From assembly GCA_963770295.1 (NCBI GenBank), contig CAVYPA010000014.1, forward strand, positions 53,168-117,167: 64,000 bases of DNA, read 5' to 3'. Below, piece by piece: positions 8,192 to 17,286 of the stretch (position 1 is the stretch's first letter; every line of letters begins with the position of its first letter). The notes under the pieces are model-generated. The model was not told the origin of the DNA. It saw only the letters and a list, made by a program, of their open reading frames with translations, and did not search any database. A program made the position numbers and the translations under genes. The stretch comes from AWTP1-13 sp963770295. Its GTDB lineage: Bacteria; Pseudomonadota; Alphaproteobacteria; Rhizobiales; Hyphomicrobiaceae.

Positions 8192-9502
8192 TTAGATTTT
8201 CGCGGCCCGACCGGGCACGCGGCGCACGCGACGCGGCGCGGCAATCCAGATCGCAATCGCGGAAACGAGGCAGCATCCGATGATCAGGACAAAGGCCGGC
8301 CTATAACTGCCGAAGGCATCCTGGATAACACCTGCCAGCCACGGACCGGCCGCACCGCCGCCGATCAATGCAATGGTGATCGTGCCGAAGATCGAACCAT
8401 AGTGCGGGCCTTCGAAGATCTCGGCGACAATCGGCCCCATCACGGAGGTCAAGCCATAGCCGAAGAAGCCCTGCGCGAACACCATCGCATACAGCAGCAA
8501 GTTTGATGGAACATACTCTAGCGCCAGTAGGGCTGCATATGAGACGGCGAAGCCAAGACAACCCACAGTCCATACCCACTCGCGGCCGATGCGGTCCGAC
8601 AGCGCGCCCAGCAGAATCTGACCGGGTATGGCGATGATGCTCACGCCACCCAGCGCCCACGCTGCGACCACCGGCGTAAAGCCCACCTCGACCAGGTACT
8701 TCGTCTGGTGCACCTGAACCGCGTACCAAGCGACGAGGGCCAGAAAATAGCCGAGCACGATCCACCAGAAGCGGCCGCTCCGGGCAGCGCGCGCGAGCGT
8801 CCAATCGATCGCAGCCCAAGCCGGATCGACGACCGTCACGGCTTTGCCTTCCGCCGCGGCAGCCCCCGACCCGATGTCGCCATCGGGGTTCTGGCCGACT
8901 TCGGCGGGGCTCTTGCGCACCAGCAACGTGAGGGGCGTGATCACAAGGAGAACGAGCAATCCCATGGCGACACACGATGCGCGCCAGCCTTGGGAAAGAA
9001 TGATGCTTTGCAACCACGGCAAGAGCAGAATGGCACCAACACCTGCACCAGAGAACGCGATGCTGATGGCGAAGCCGCGGCGGCGCGCGAACCAGTTTGG
9101 TAGGAACTGCGAGTGGGTGGTGTAGGTCATCATGTTAGCGCCACCGCCAACGGCAACGCCGAGAGTGGCGTAGAGTTGCCACGGGCTGGCCACCCATGGC
9201 GCGAGCAGCAAGCCAACCGACATCAGGGCCACCCCAGTCATGATCACCATGCGAGGCCCGCGTGTATCCATGACGCGGCCGACGATCGGGCTCAACAGCG
9301 CAGAAACCAGGAAGCCAAAGGAGAACGCACCCGCCACGAGACCACGGTCCCAGCTGAACTCCTCGATCAGGGGCGGCATCAGCAGCGAGAAAGCCGTCCG
9401 ACCGGTGACGCCGATGGCCATGGTCACGAACGCAACGCCGACGATCAGCCAACCGTAGTAGAACGGCAGCCGCGACGACCAATGCTGTGAGGGTAGCGCC
9501 AT
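8192..9502 (-). CDS. MFS transporter
   Basis: A 436-residue protein with about twelve hydrophobic segments and the MFS signatures: a GRVMDTRGPR-type loop between TM2 and TM3, the central cytoplasmic loop (about 195-240) rich in Asp, Gly and Ala, and the second-half loop ALSDRIGRE. The N-terminal 'FYYGWLIVGVAFVTMAIG' is typical of the oxalate/formate- and monocarboxylate-like MFS subgroup. It starts 6 bases after the stop of the hydroxyacid dehydrogenase gene, so the two are one operon. This suggests transport of a carboxylate or hydroxyacid handled by that enzyme; the substrate is an inference. Confidence 0.88.
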   Translation of the reverse strand: MALPSQHWSSRLPFYYGWLIVGVAFVTMAIGVTGRTAFSLLMPPLIEEFSWDRGLVAGAFSFGFLVSALLSPIVGRVMDTRGPRMVIMTGVALMSVGLLLAPWVASPWQLYATLGVAVGGGANMMTYTTHSQFLPNWFARRRGFAISIAFSGAGVGAILLLPWLQSIILSQGWRASCVAMGLLVLLVITPLTLLVRKSPAEVGQNPDGDIGSGAAAAEGKAVTVVDPAWAAIDWTLARAARSGRFWWIVLGYFLALVAWYAVQVHQTKYLVEVGFTPVVAAWALGGVSIIAIPGQILLGALSDRIGREWVWTVGCLGFAVSYAALLALEYVPSNLLLYAMVFAQGFFGYGLTSVMGPIVAEIFEGPHYGSIFGTITIALIGGGAAGPWLAGVIQDAFGSYRPAFVLIIGCCLVSAIAIWIAAPRRVRRVPGRAAKI

Positions 9503-9508
9503 ATCCCC

Positions 9509-10483
9509 TCAACCGCTGGTGATGGCATGCAGCAGCGGCTCTCCCCGGGCCGTCCGCGCAATATTCTCGGCGATGACGGCGGCGCGTGCCTCAAGCATGC
9601 CTTGCGTCCAACCGGAGACATGCGGCGTCATCATCACGTTGTCGAGTTCGTTGAAGGGCGCCGAAGAGGGCAGAGCGTGTCCACTGGCCGTGGGGTAGCG
9701 ATACCAGACGTCGAGTGCGGCGCCGGCAAGGCGGCCGCGGGCGAGCGCGGCATACAACGCACGCTCTTCGACGATTTCGGCACGCGCCACGTTGATAAGA
9801 TAGGCTGACGGTTTCATGAGGCCGAGCCGGCGCGCATCGAGCAGGCCCCGCGTTTCAGCTGACAGGGAAAGCGTGATGGCGAGATAGTCCGACAGGCCGA
9901 GCAGGTCGTCGAGCCGCTCGGGCCCGCCGATGAAGGCGACACCCTCCGGCGCATTGGGCTGCGCCCGCCGACGGACGGCACATACCGTCATGCCCAAGGC
10001 TCGCGCACGATGCGCAAGCGCCTCGCCGATATGGCCAAAGCCTAGAATGCCGACCGTCTTGCCGCTGAGCTCCGGCCAGAGTGCGGGTGCCGGTCTCCCG
10101 ACTGCCCATTGGCTTTCCCATTCTCCAGCTCGCAGCTTTTGATCGAGGCGCCGAAATGAGCGGGTGAGCGCAATCATTGCGCCGATAATATACTCGGCAA
10201 TCCCGGCCTCGTGGCCAAAAGCGTTTGCGAGCGCGAGCCCGGGCCGAAACTGAGCGCGATCGACGCGATCCAAACCAGCACCCGGCACCTGCACGAGGCG
10301 CAAGCGAGAGCCGGCCGCGGCCATCTCTTTGCTGAACCCCATGCAGACCAGAACGTCGGCATCCCCAAGGTGATGCACGATAGCCGTCTCATCGCCCGTG
10401 ACAATCTCGCACGGTACGCTGAGGCGGCGACTGACCGGCTCGGCCAGCCGCACGGCAAACGATCCCGCAAAAGCAGCTTTCAT
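9509..10483 (-). CDS. D-2-hydroxyacid dehydrogenase
   Basis: A 324-residue NAD(P)-dependent oxidoreductase. The nucleotide-binding motif is GILGFGHIGEALA (mid-protein), the substrate-binding and catalytic Arg lies in LINVARAEIVEE, and the catalytic His is in MMTPHVSGWT near the C-terminus. These enzymes interconvert 2-oxoacids and D-2-hydroxyacids in the cytoplasm. ATG 10483 (MKAAFAGSFAVRL) was chosen over upstream in-frame codons because it begins the conserved first strand. It is the first gene of an operon with the MFS transporter. The usual active-site Glu is probably the one in the ARAEIVEE segment. Substrate specificity cannot be read from sequence. Confidence 0.9.
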   Translation of the reverse strand: MKAAFAGSFAVRLAEPVSRRLSVPCEIVTGDETAIVHHLGDADVLVCMGFSKEMAAAGSRLRLVQVPGAGLDRVDRAQFRPGLALANAFGHEAGIAEYIIGAMIALTRSFRRLDQKLRAGEWESQWAVGRPAPALWPELSGKTVGILGFGHIGEALAHRARALGMTVCAVRRRAQPNAPEGVAFIGGPERLDDLLGLSDYLAITLSLSAETRGLLDARRLGLMKPSAYLINVARAEIVEERALYAALARGRLAGAALDVWYRYPTASGHALPSSAPFNELDNVMMTPHVSGWTQGMLEARAAVIAENIARTARGEPLLHAITSG

Positions 10484-10747
10484 AACCTGTGTCCCTTCGG
10501 CGTTCCGGGCGCTTGTAGAACAATGCCTCGCGCACGAATATCGCGGCGCCAAGGTCAGCCATCAACTACGTGCCAGGTAATAAGGCGGCGTTTCCAGCCA
10601 TTTCCTGCCATTTGCACAAAAGCGCATAAACCATTCACCCACCATGATTTCTCGGCTATAGCAGTGCGCAGACGTTTGCACTCATTTGCGTGCGTGCGGC
10701 GCGGTTGTAGCCCACGTGTAGCCCACGCCAGCCGGGACACACGACTG

Positions 10748-11300
10748 ATGGTCGACCGCAAACTGATCACCGATCTCCTGCTCAAGGCAGTGCCGCCAGC
10801 CCCGCAAGGCGAGCGCATCGAGATATGGACAGCCGCGTCGCCGGCTTCGGCATCTGCGTTGTCACCGACCTCGTGGACCGCGACCCTACGCGGCGTGGGA
10901 AAACCGGCAAGATCACTTTCGTTCTGTTCGCCAGGTTTACACCGGGCGCGGCACCGACAAGGCGCGTCATCGGCGTCTATGGCGCATCACGCTCGAACAA
11001 GCCCGCACCACCGCCGGGGAATGGCGCTCGATGATCGCCAAGGGCATCGATCCCGCCGTGATCGAGGCGGAGCGGCGCGCGGCAGAGGCCCGCGAGAGGG
11101 CAATACGCGTCAAGCATTCGTTCGCCAACGTCGCGGAAACCTTCATGGCCGACAAGTTGGCACAGGAGCGACGCGGCAAGAGTGCCGAACGCGATCTGCG
11201 CTCGACTTTCGTTGCGGCATGGGGTGACCGGCAGATCGGCGAAATCACCAAGCTCGACGTGCTGGAGATCATCAACGCCAAGAAGCGCCATCGAGCGGCA
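10748..11300 (+). pseudogene. Tyrosine integrase N-terminal remnant (P4-type), frameshifted
   Basis: Three reading frames in succession give an integrase N-terminus: ATG 10748 reads MVDRKLITDLLLKAV to EIW, then from about 10825 another frame reads SRVAGFGICVVTDLV and ITFVLFARFTPGAAPTRR, then from about 10990 a third frame reads WRSMIAKGIDPAVIEAERRA and SFANVAETFMADKLAQERRG. This is the arm-binding and core-binding region of a P4/bacteriophage-type integrase. The catalytic C-terminal domain is missing; the frame runs instead into a substrate-binding-protein fragment. No tRNA or clear att site was seen next to it. Confidence 0.75.
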
Positions 11301-11885
11301 GTCTGGCCCTGTGCCGTACGCGCGCAACAGGCGTCGAAGTCCGCTCGCGTCGGTTGGCTGACCGCCCAACGGGCGGCAAGCCTAACCCCTTTCGTAGATG
11401 CTTTCCGAATGAGCCTCGCCGACCTCGGATATGTCGAAGGCCGCACTCTCGAGATAGCCTTTCGCTACGGCGATGACGTTGTCGAACGGGTCCCCGAGCT
11501 AGCAGCGGAGCTTATCCACTTGCCTGTCGACCTGATTGTGGCGCAGGGTGCGGCCGTCTCGGTGCTAAGCAAGCTCAACCTGCCAGTTCCGATCGTCTAC
11601 GTGACGAGCGGCGATCCAGTTGTCGCTGGGTTTGCGGAGAGCCTCGCCAGGCCGCACGGCAATATGACGGGCCTGACCTTTATGCTCGCAGACTTCAGCG
11701 CACCGTTCAAACAGATTCCTGTTACCGGACGGTTGGCAGGCTACGCTGGATCACCCAACCAGAAAGCCGCCGAGGTGCAGACCAAATACATCATCGTTGA
11801 TATGTATGCGAAGGCGATCCAGGGCATGCCACCTGCCGATGCGGTCAAGGCGGCACATGGGGAGCTGGTCAAGATCTACGCCTAA
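11031..11885 (+). pseudogene. In-frame three-part chimera: integrase, PF04392 protein, sugar-type SBP tail
   Basis: One uninterrupted 284-codon frame from ATG 11031. Residues 1 to about 88 are integrase (core-binding domain). About 89-220 match a PF04392 substrate-binding protein, beginning with the leader-like AVWPCAVRAQQ and continuing RVGWLTAQRAASLTPFVDAF to PIVYVTSGDPVVAGF. From about 228 to the end (AGSPNQKAAEVQTKYIIVDM... to HGELVKIYA) it matches the C-terminus of a family-1 extracellular solute-binding protein. The joints are near 11295 and 11690-11715. No part is complete and the signal peptide is internal, so a functional product is unlikely, though the open frame is notable. Confidence 0.75.
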
Positions 11886-11914
11886 GCTGGAACAGCAGCC
11901 GTGGCACATTCTGC

Positions 11915-11940
11915 GCCGGCCAGGCAAGAAACTGGCCGGC
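11915..11940 (+). terminator. Hairpin after the SBP-tail fragment
   Basis: GCCGGCCAG at 11915-11923 and CTGGCCGGC at 11932-11940 form a perfect 9-bp stem with an 8-base loop, 30 bases after the stop at 11885. The following bases (CTTGCAGG) lack a T-run, so it is a terminator-like relic rather than a strong terminator. It probably came with the solute-binding-protein tail. Confidence 0.45.
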
Positions 11941-12794
11941 CTTGCAGGCCGACCGCAACTGGTCGCGCGGTGTAAGATTGAAACTTGACCGTCTGGCCGC
12001 CGCGGGATTTTCCGTATCGCTGCATTTGCGAACGGCCCAAACCACCCTCACCTTCGAGGATCATCCGGACAGGTTGGCCTCTTGGTGGCACACACCGCCC
12101 GTTCCCCGCATTGCGGCGAACGTTCAGTTGGCAGGGGTAGACCGGACGTCTAGTCGACGAATATCCTTCTGATTGGGGGAACGGCCCTTCCCTCCACTGG
12201 CATTACCAGCTTCATCGGTGACTTCCCCAAAATCCGAGGGTCCGCTGGGGCGCGTCATGCTGTGCTGGGCGCAATCCGCATTTGCGCAGCGGGGCTGGTG
12301 AAGCTCACCCAAAGAAACCCGTCAGCAGGGCGCGCTGGCGGATACGGTGTGGATGTCTCTAATGGGGCAAACCCCGGGTCGACGCGGTGCCCAGGATCCA
12401 GACGCTCCGACAGGCGCGATGCGCGGCCTTGCCGAATTGGTGCCGGGGGTGTCGTAATTCATGGAATGATCGAGTAGGCTCAGTTTTTGCTGCACTCGCT
12501 AGGTCGGAGCCGTGCCTCAGTCGATCACCAGCATGGCCGGAATTGAAGGAGCAAGAGACCAACGATGGGGGCTCGACTACTCATCTGATTTGGGCCGCAG
12601 GTGACCCGAACTGACCTTCGGCCAAGTCCGCATTGCGCCGCAACAAAATGCCTGAGCCCAAGAAATGATATCCTCTCCTGGGAACCGCGGGTTGAAGTCG
12701 CTCGCGCGTGCGCGGTGCGATGCAGTATTCTGCGCGTCGCATGTGATGTGCGCTCAGCCTGCTTCTGTCTCCTGACGCTTGGGTGAGGCATCAA
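11941..12794. other. Gene-free stretch
   Basis: About 850 bases with only short overlapping frames on both strands, none with a ribosome binding site or recognisable motif. The last 15 bases carry the ribosome binding site of the next gene. Confidence 0.4.
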
Positions 12795-13772
12795 ATGAGA
12801 CGGCGGGAATTCGTTGGGTTGCTCGGTGTGGCGGCGGCGTGGCCGTTCGGCGTCACGGCTCAGCAACCGGCGATGCCGGTGATCGGTTTTTTGGCCAGCG
12901 CATCGTCGGCACATCGGCAGGCAGAGCTCGCCGCTTTTCAAAGGGGCTTGAAGGAAGCCGGCTATATCGAGGGTCAGAACGTTGCCATCGAAATTCGCTG
13001 GGCGGAAGGACAGTATGATCGCCTGCCAGCGCTGGCGGCCGATCTCATTCAACGGCGCGTAGCCGTCATTGCCGCAATCGCCTCGCCTGCGGTGGATGCG
13101 GTGAAGGCCGCGACCACGGCTATCCCGACCGTCTTTCTGGTCGGCGGCGACCCGGTCAAGTTTGGCCTCGTCGCCAGCCTTAGTCGGCCGGGCGGCAACA
13201 TCACCGGCGTCACTTTCCTCGCAAATCTGCTGGCGGAAAAGCAACTCGAAGCGCTTACCGAGTTAGTGCCCAAGACCAAACCGATTGGCGTGCTGGTGAA
13301 TCCCGACAATCCGAACGCCGCGAACGATACGAGCGAACTGAAAGATGCGGCGCGCATTCTCGGACGTCAGTTGCTGATGCAAAATGCCGCATCCGATCCC
13401 GATCTGGAAAAGGCTTTCGCGGCGTTTGTTCAACAACAGGCCGGCGGGCTTATCGTCGTCGCCGACCCGTTTTTGCTCGGTCGCAGCGAGCAGGTACTGG
13501 CGTTGGCCGCGCGTCACACCCTGCCGGCGATCTATCCGGTGCGCGATTTCCCGGTGGCTGGCGGCCTGATGAGCTATGGCAGCAGCCTGACTGAGGCTTA
13601 TCGCGAGGCCGGCGTCTACACGGGAAAGATCCTCAAAGGTGCCAAGCCGGGGGACTTGCCGGTTCAGCAGTCCACCAAGGTTGAGCTGGTTATCAATCTG
13701 AAGACCGCGAAGACGCTCGGTCTCGACGTGCCGGCAAGGCTGCTTGCCCTCGCCCAAGAGGTGATCGAGTGA
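12795..13772 (+). CDS. PF04392 ABC transporter substrate-binding protein
   Basis: A 325-residue exported protein. The N-terminus MRRREFVGLLGVAAAWPFGVTAQQ is the Tat-like signal usual in this family, followed by PVIGFLASAS, GYIEGQNVAIEIRWAEGQ, LIQRRVAVI, VGGDPVKFGLVASLSRPGGN, a GVLVNPDNPNA strand and the C-terminal VINLKTAKTLGLDVP...EVIE. All are standard PF04392 landmarks and the length is normal. It would bind an unknown small ligand in the periplasm. No permease or ATPase gene is adjacent, which is common for this family in Bradyrhizobium. ATG 12795 follows GGGTGAGG with 6-7 bases spacing; GTG 12783 is an alternative. Confidence 0.9.
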   Translation: MRRREFVGLLGVAAAWPFGVTAQQPAMPVIGFLASASSAHRQAELAAFQRGLKEAGYIEGQNVAIEIRWAEGQYDRLPALAADLIQRRVAVIAAIASPAVDAVKAATTAIPTVFLVGGDPVKFGLVASLSRPGGNITGVTFLANLLAEKQLEALTELVPKTKPIGVLVNPDNPNAANDTSELKDAARILGRQLLMQNAASDPDLEKAFAAFVQQQAGGLIVVADPFLLGRSEQVLALAARHTLPAIYPVRDFPVAGGLMSYGSSLTEAYREAGVYTGKILKGAKPGDLPVQQSTKVELVINLKTAKTLGLDVPARLLALAQEVIE

Positions 13773-13904
13773 AGCGGCGGGAGTTCACTACGAATTATGG
13801 CCGGCGGCGCGGGGATCGTTTGCTGCCAGGATGCTTCGCGTTCGCATGAGGGCAGGAAAATCATGCTGGTGCGCATCGTAGTTTGCAGCGTCGCGGGCAC
13901 TTTC

Positions 13905-14115
13905 GGCGGCATCAACTTCACGGTGTGCCCGAGCTTGGTGATCTCACGCCCCCAATAATGCGCACTGCCGCAGGCCTCCATGCCGACCAGACACGGCGGC
14001 AGCTTGGCGAAGAACGCCAACACCTCCTTGCGTCTGAGCTTGCGAGCGACGACGATCTTGCCCTCGGCATCAACGCCGTGGATTTGGAACACCTTCTTTG
14101 CAAGGTCGAGCCCAA
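13905..14115 (-). pseudogene. IS110-family transposase N-terminal remnant
   Basis: The minus strand reads LGLDLAKKVFQIHGVDAEGK, then VVARKLRRKEVLAFFAKLPP and CLVGMEACGSAHYWGREITK, then KLMPPKVP before losing similarity. This is the DEDD/RuvC-like N-terminal part of an IS110-type transposase. The first codons are missing and the rest of the domain and the Tnp-20 C-terminal domain are absent. The remnant sits 130 bases after the PF04392 gene. Confidence 0.8.
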
Positions 14116-14445
14116 CCTCCCGGCCAGACTGGCGGGGAAATCGATGGAGATCCCGGTCCCGTGCAAAAGGCTTCTGCGGATTCAGGGTCTACGACGACGC
14201 GGGGCCAGCATGCGTCTTGCGATATCGACACACGCCGTGTTGCCTTCTGTGGGACGGAAAACATCGGCACCCCGAACTTGGCTTGCGCCGCTCAATACCT
14301 CGCCTGCGCACTCCCCTGCGAACGCTTCGCGCCCGCCCTCGCGGGCAACCGTGCATCACTCGGGGCCGGTGTGGCTCGCTACGCCTTCACCCTGACGGCT
14401 CCACCGTATACCTTCTGCGGTCTCCCGGCGCACCCGTCCACCTCA

Positions 14446-14571
14446 TCAGTGTCGGATGCGCGGGGATACCCATCCTGGCCCGGAGCATCAATGCTCCACA
14501 CCAGAGGTCTGATACATTGATGCAGCTCTCCCGTTCGCCGCTCAATATTCCGCCTTGCGACGCACGACCGG
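14446..14571 (+). repeat. 126-bp dispersed repeat, copy 1
   Basis: The segment beginning CAGTGTCGGATGCGCGGGGA and ending near GACGCACGACCGG recurs at 55133-55259 with about 10 differences. It contains the small hairpin GGAGCAT-CA-ATGCTCC. No protein-coding function is visible. Confidence 0.75.
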
Positions 14572-14664
14572 AGGAGAACGACAGAACTACTCCGGAATCG
14601 GACGTTGGGTCACGCGTATGTCCCACCGGCCTCATGAGAACTCGATCGAGCCCGTGTGCTTGCG

Positions 14665-15591
14665 TTAACGAAAGGCTGCGACGCGCAGGACATTGTCGGC
14701 AATCACGCGGGCGTTGTCGTGCCCAACAGAACCGGCTGGGGCGCCGCCGATCAGGACGTCGGGGTTGGACCACACCGGCAAGCGGGGGCAGCCGCCGCAG
14801 TTTGCCTTATAGCTCATGATGTCGCGCCACTCGTTGCCATGGACATAGCCACGCTCGTGACTGGCGCCGATCAGATGCCCGATTTCATGTACGAGGGAAA
14901 AGTTGGCTTTGGCGCAGGCATGGTGCACGACAGCAAAGGCTTCATCCTCATCGGCCCCAACGCGGGTTGCCTGCCCGCAGCCGTCGGCATCGTCGACAAT
15001 CAGAACGGCGACATCGGCCTGGTAGTGGTCGCGTAGGTCGTGAACTTCATCCATGTAGCCATCGGCCTTGTCGGCAAAGCGCCACAGATGCACGAATTGA
15101 TCACCTGACTCTACATAGTCGGTCTGATAGGCATGGACCAGACGCAACTTGATGTGGCCAATGCCGCTCATGCGGAAGGACTCGTTGCCCCCTTCAATAG
15201 CGGGCTCGATGACCTGGCCGACGATATCGCGATAGCTTCTGGCCGCCGCCTTGGTGTAGGCGACGATGACATCGATCACGACCTCCCGCAGTGGGGCGCC
15301 GGGCTCGCGCGGCGGGGTGATGGCGATCGCCGCTGGGTTGAACGCTGCCAGCTGCATGTCCCTGTCGGCGCTTTGCGTTGGACGACGCATCCCGGCGGTT
15401 ATAGGCCGGAGCTTACGCTTTTGGCCGGTGCTGACGGCCTGCGCCGCTTCGTTGCCCACATGCACGGATGTCTCGGGGCGGGCTGAGCCAGCCGGTTGCA
15501 AAGTGAGTGCGTGGGCGAGGCTCAGGCCCAAAATCAGGGCTGCGGCGAGACGGCCTGTCCGCTCAAAAACCGAGGTCAGTTTCTTGCTCAT
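14665..15591 (-). CDS. Secreted zinc metalloprotease, metzincin type
   Basis: A 308-residue protein with an N-terminal signal segment (residues 10-32). It has the extended zinc site HEIGHLIGASHE (His235, Glu236, His239, His245) and a Met-turn RDIMSY (Met259), which together define a metzincin. The core start DVIVAYTKAA and overall plan resemble peptidyl-Asp metallopeptidases (M72). Residues about 35-100 may be a propeptide. It is expected to be exported. Its own 5' end and upstream region are duplicated at 16051-16200. No immunity or partner gene is adjacent. Family call is good, substrate unknown. Confidence 0.83.
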   Translation of the reverse strand: MSKKLTSVFERTGRLAAALILGLSLAHALTLQPAGSARPETSVHVGNEAAQAVSTGQKRKLRPITAGMRRPTQSADRDMQLAAFNPAAIAITPPREPGAPLREVVIDVIVAYTKAAARSYRDIVGQVIEPAIEGGNESFRMSGIGHIKLRLVHAYQTDYVESGDQFVHLWRFADKADGYMDEVHDLRDHYQADVAVLIVDDADGCGQATRVGADEDEAFAVVHHACAKANFSLVHEIGHLIGASHERGYVHGNEWRDIMSYKANCGGCPRLPVWSNPDVLIGGAPAGSVGHDNARVIADNVLRVAAFR

Positions 15592-15712
15592 CTTCCGCTC
15601 CCGCCTCGAGCCGCCCGAGGGATGGGATCGGCTTCGATACGGGGCACAGTGCGGGAGCTCGGCCGTGCTCGCTGTTAGCTAGGGAACAACGGGCACGAAT
15701 ATGTTCCGGCGG
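15561..15712. repeat. Duplicated 5' region of the metalloprotease gene, copy A
   Basis: About 150 bp covering the first codons and upstream region of the metalloprotease gene. The block from GCTCAAAAACCGAGGT through GAGCCGCCCGAGGGATGGGA to AGGGAACAA recurs at 16051-16200 with roughly 85-90 percent identity. Confidence 0.8.
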
Positions 15713-15859
15713 GCTCGGTAAGGCGCCCGGCTGGGTTGGACGAGGCATGCTGGCGATTACGGTCTCAGCCCGTGCTTTTGACTGGTGCTGCGAACGGCTG
15801 AGCAAGCAAAGGCAGCCCCTGGGCGAGGCAGGCAATCGTCAGGGCTGCGGCGAGATGGC

Positions 15860-16081
15860 CTATCCCCTCAGGGCACCGGGCGCGCCGGGGAGGTGCAACG
15901 AACCTTCGTCGCTTTCCGGGAGATGCAGAGCCTGCAAGGCAACCATGGCTCCGCCGCCAAGGGGGGCAACGAGGGCGAACTGATGGGCCAAATCCACATG
16001 GCGCTGCAGCTTGTGCCCGCGGCCGCTGGCATCGAGAAACTTTGATATCCGCTCAAAAACCGAGGTTAGCTTCTTGGTCAT
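15860..16081 (-). pseudogene. Truncated duplicate of the metalloprotease N-terminus
   Basis: A 73-codon frame starting MTKKLTSVFERIS, nearly identical to the metalloprotease start MSKKLTSVFERTG, but then diverging into unrelated sequence. Its upstream 150 bp is the second copy of the promoter region. About 180 bases at 15865-16045 interrupt the similarity, which resumes at about 15805-15865 with the part matching 15505-15560. It is therefore a broken duplicate of the gene start, not an independent gene. Confidence 0.65.
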
Positions 16082-16200
16082 CTTCCGCTCCCGGCTCGAG
16101 CCGCCCGAGGGATGGGATCGGCTTCGATACCAGGCACCGTGCGGGAGTTCGACCCTTCGCGCTGTTACCTAGGGAACAAGGGGGACGAATATCTTCCGGG
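16051..16200. repeat. Duplicated 5' region of the metalloprotease gene, copy B
   Basis: Second copy of the block at 15561-15712, in the same orientation, 490 bases away. Confidence 0.8.
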
Positions 16201-16516
16201 CGGCCACGGCTGACCAAAGGAACGGGCATCTGCAAGACGGCAAAACTGACTGGCCTTGGCACCGGCATGGTGCACAAGCTCAGGCGGGAGATGGGCACCC
16301 CGTGAACGGTCTTGGACGAGGATTTTGCCGAACCATCCCATTGGCAGTTCCTGGGGGTGCAACGGACAAGATGCTGGACCCGGTCAGGAGGGCCGAGCTT
16401 GACCCGAAGCGGGCATCCGCGGCGCACCCTGAGCAGGTGTTCCGGATAAGCAGCCGATCGTTTGCGGGTTTCTGCTGATTTCCTCCCCACCTAGCACCTG
16501 CGAGCTTGAGATGAGA

Positions 16517-16537
16517 TCGCACCGACGTTCGGTGCGA
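16517..16537. promoter_or_regulatory. Perfect 21-bp palindrome upstream of a small secreted protein gene
   Basis: TCGCACCGA at 16517-16525 and TCGGTGCGA at 16529-16537 around a CGT centre. It ends 49 bases before ATG 16587, a good position for an operator. No cognate regulator is identified. Confidence 0.4.
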
Positions 16538-16586
16538 GTTCATATCCCGTCAACAAATCCATCTCGTTTGAAACTGGAGCATCTCC

Positions 16587-16919
16587 ATGTCTCCGTCTAA
16601 AATCTCCCTGGTGGCCATCGGGATTGCGGCGATCGGCCTTGCTGTAGGTGTCTCACGCTTCGCAACTGCCGCAACCCAGCCCATTGATGATCTCGCCAGC
16701 AATGAAGGCATATACGTCGATAAAGGCAGCTTCAAAGTTATGCGAGGAATGGCGAAGACCGACCCCACCGCGCAAATCATGAAACTGGGTGCGAGGCCAG
16801 TGGAGGAGGGGGCGATCATCTTTCGCTCGGGTGACCAACTCTACATCGTGGATGCGGTTCCAGCAGGTGGCGCCCGCATGTTGAACAGCTTTCGGGACGC
16901 CTTTGCACCGCCAGGGTAA
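16587..16919 (+). CDS. Small exported or membrane-anchored hypothetical protein (110 aa)
   Basis: A 110-residue protein with an N-terminal hydrophobic segment (residues 6-28, ISLVAIGIAAIGLAVGV) and a soluble remainder rich in small and charged residues (GIYVDKGSFKVMRGMAK). No domain recognised. ATG 16587 has GGAGCATCTCC upstream, with GGAG nine bases before the start. It is followed by a hairpin and another small secreted-protein gene on the same strand. Coding is supported by start context and the N-terminal segment. Confidence 0.7.
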   Translation: MSPSKISLVAIGIAAIGLAVGVSRFATAATQPIDDLASNEGIYVDKGSFKVMRGMAKTDPTAQIMKLGARPVEEGAIIFRSGDQLYIVDAVPAGGARMLNSFRDAFAPPG

Positions 16920-16972
16920 GCCCGTCACCGCGAGGAGATCGCTTGCCGATCGATCGTCTGATCTGCTCCGGC

Positions 16973-17004
16973 TTGGGGGTGGCTGAGCACTCGTCCACCC
17001 CCAA
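16973..17004 (+). other. Leader hairpin before the Tyr/Gly-rich gene
   Basis: TTGGGGGTGG at 16973-16982 and CCACCCCCAA at 16995-17004 form a perfect 10-bp stem with a 12-base loop, 21 bases before ATG 17026. It could terminate the upstream gene weakly or shape the leader of the next mRNA. Confidence 0.5.
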
Positions 17005-17025
17005 ACGAAGCAAGGAAACGAGATC

Positions 17026-17286
17026 ATGAATAGTTCCATCACCGCTGCTCGAGCGGCAGGTTTGTTGATTGCCATGTTGGCGCTCGGTGCTGCAGTCGCT
17101 CCCTCGAGTGCTGAGGCCAGGTATGGCTATCGTTCAGGCTCTTACGGCTACGGCTATAGATATTACGGCTACCGGCGTGGTTTTGAGCAGAACCCGGATC
17201 GTTTGCGGTTCGGCAGCGGGCGTTGGTGGCAGGCAATGGATAGGGCAAACCGCGGGGGCAATGTCGGCGGCAGCGGCAGCCGTTGA
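17026..17286 (+). CDS. Small secreted Tyr/Gly-rich protein (86 aa)
   Basis: An 86-residue protein with a signal peptide (residues 1-31, ending SSAEA) followed by a Tyr-Gly-Arg repeat region (YGYRSGSYGYGYRYYGYRRG) and a Trp-containing tail. Such proteins are common in rhizobia and of unknown role, possibly envelope or matrix associated. The start has GGAAACGAGATC upstream. It lies between another small exported-protein gene and a DUF4344 gene on the same strand. Confidence 0.72.
   Translation: MNSSITAARAAGLLIAMLALGAAVAPSSAEARYGYRSGSYGYGYRYYGYRRGFEQNPDRLRFGSGRWWQAMDRANRGGNVGGSGSR

Noticed and set aside
15660..15720. GGAAC at 15673 as a further EcfG promoter
   Set aside because: No CGTT at 16-17 bases spacing on the same strand, and the downstream gene is on the other strand. 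The similar sites at 16163 and 28618 fail for the same spacing reason.
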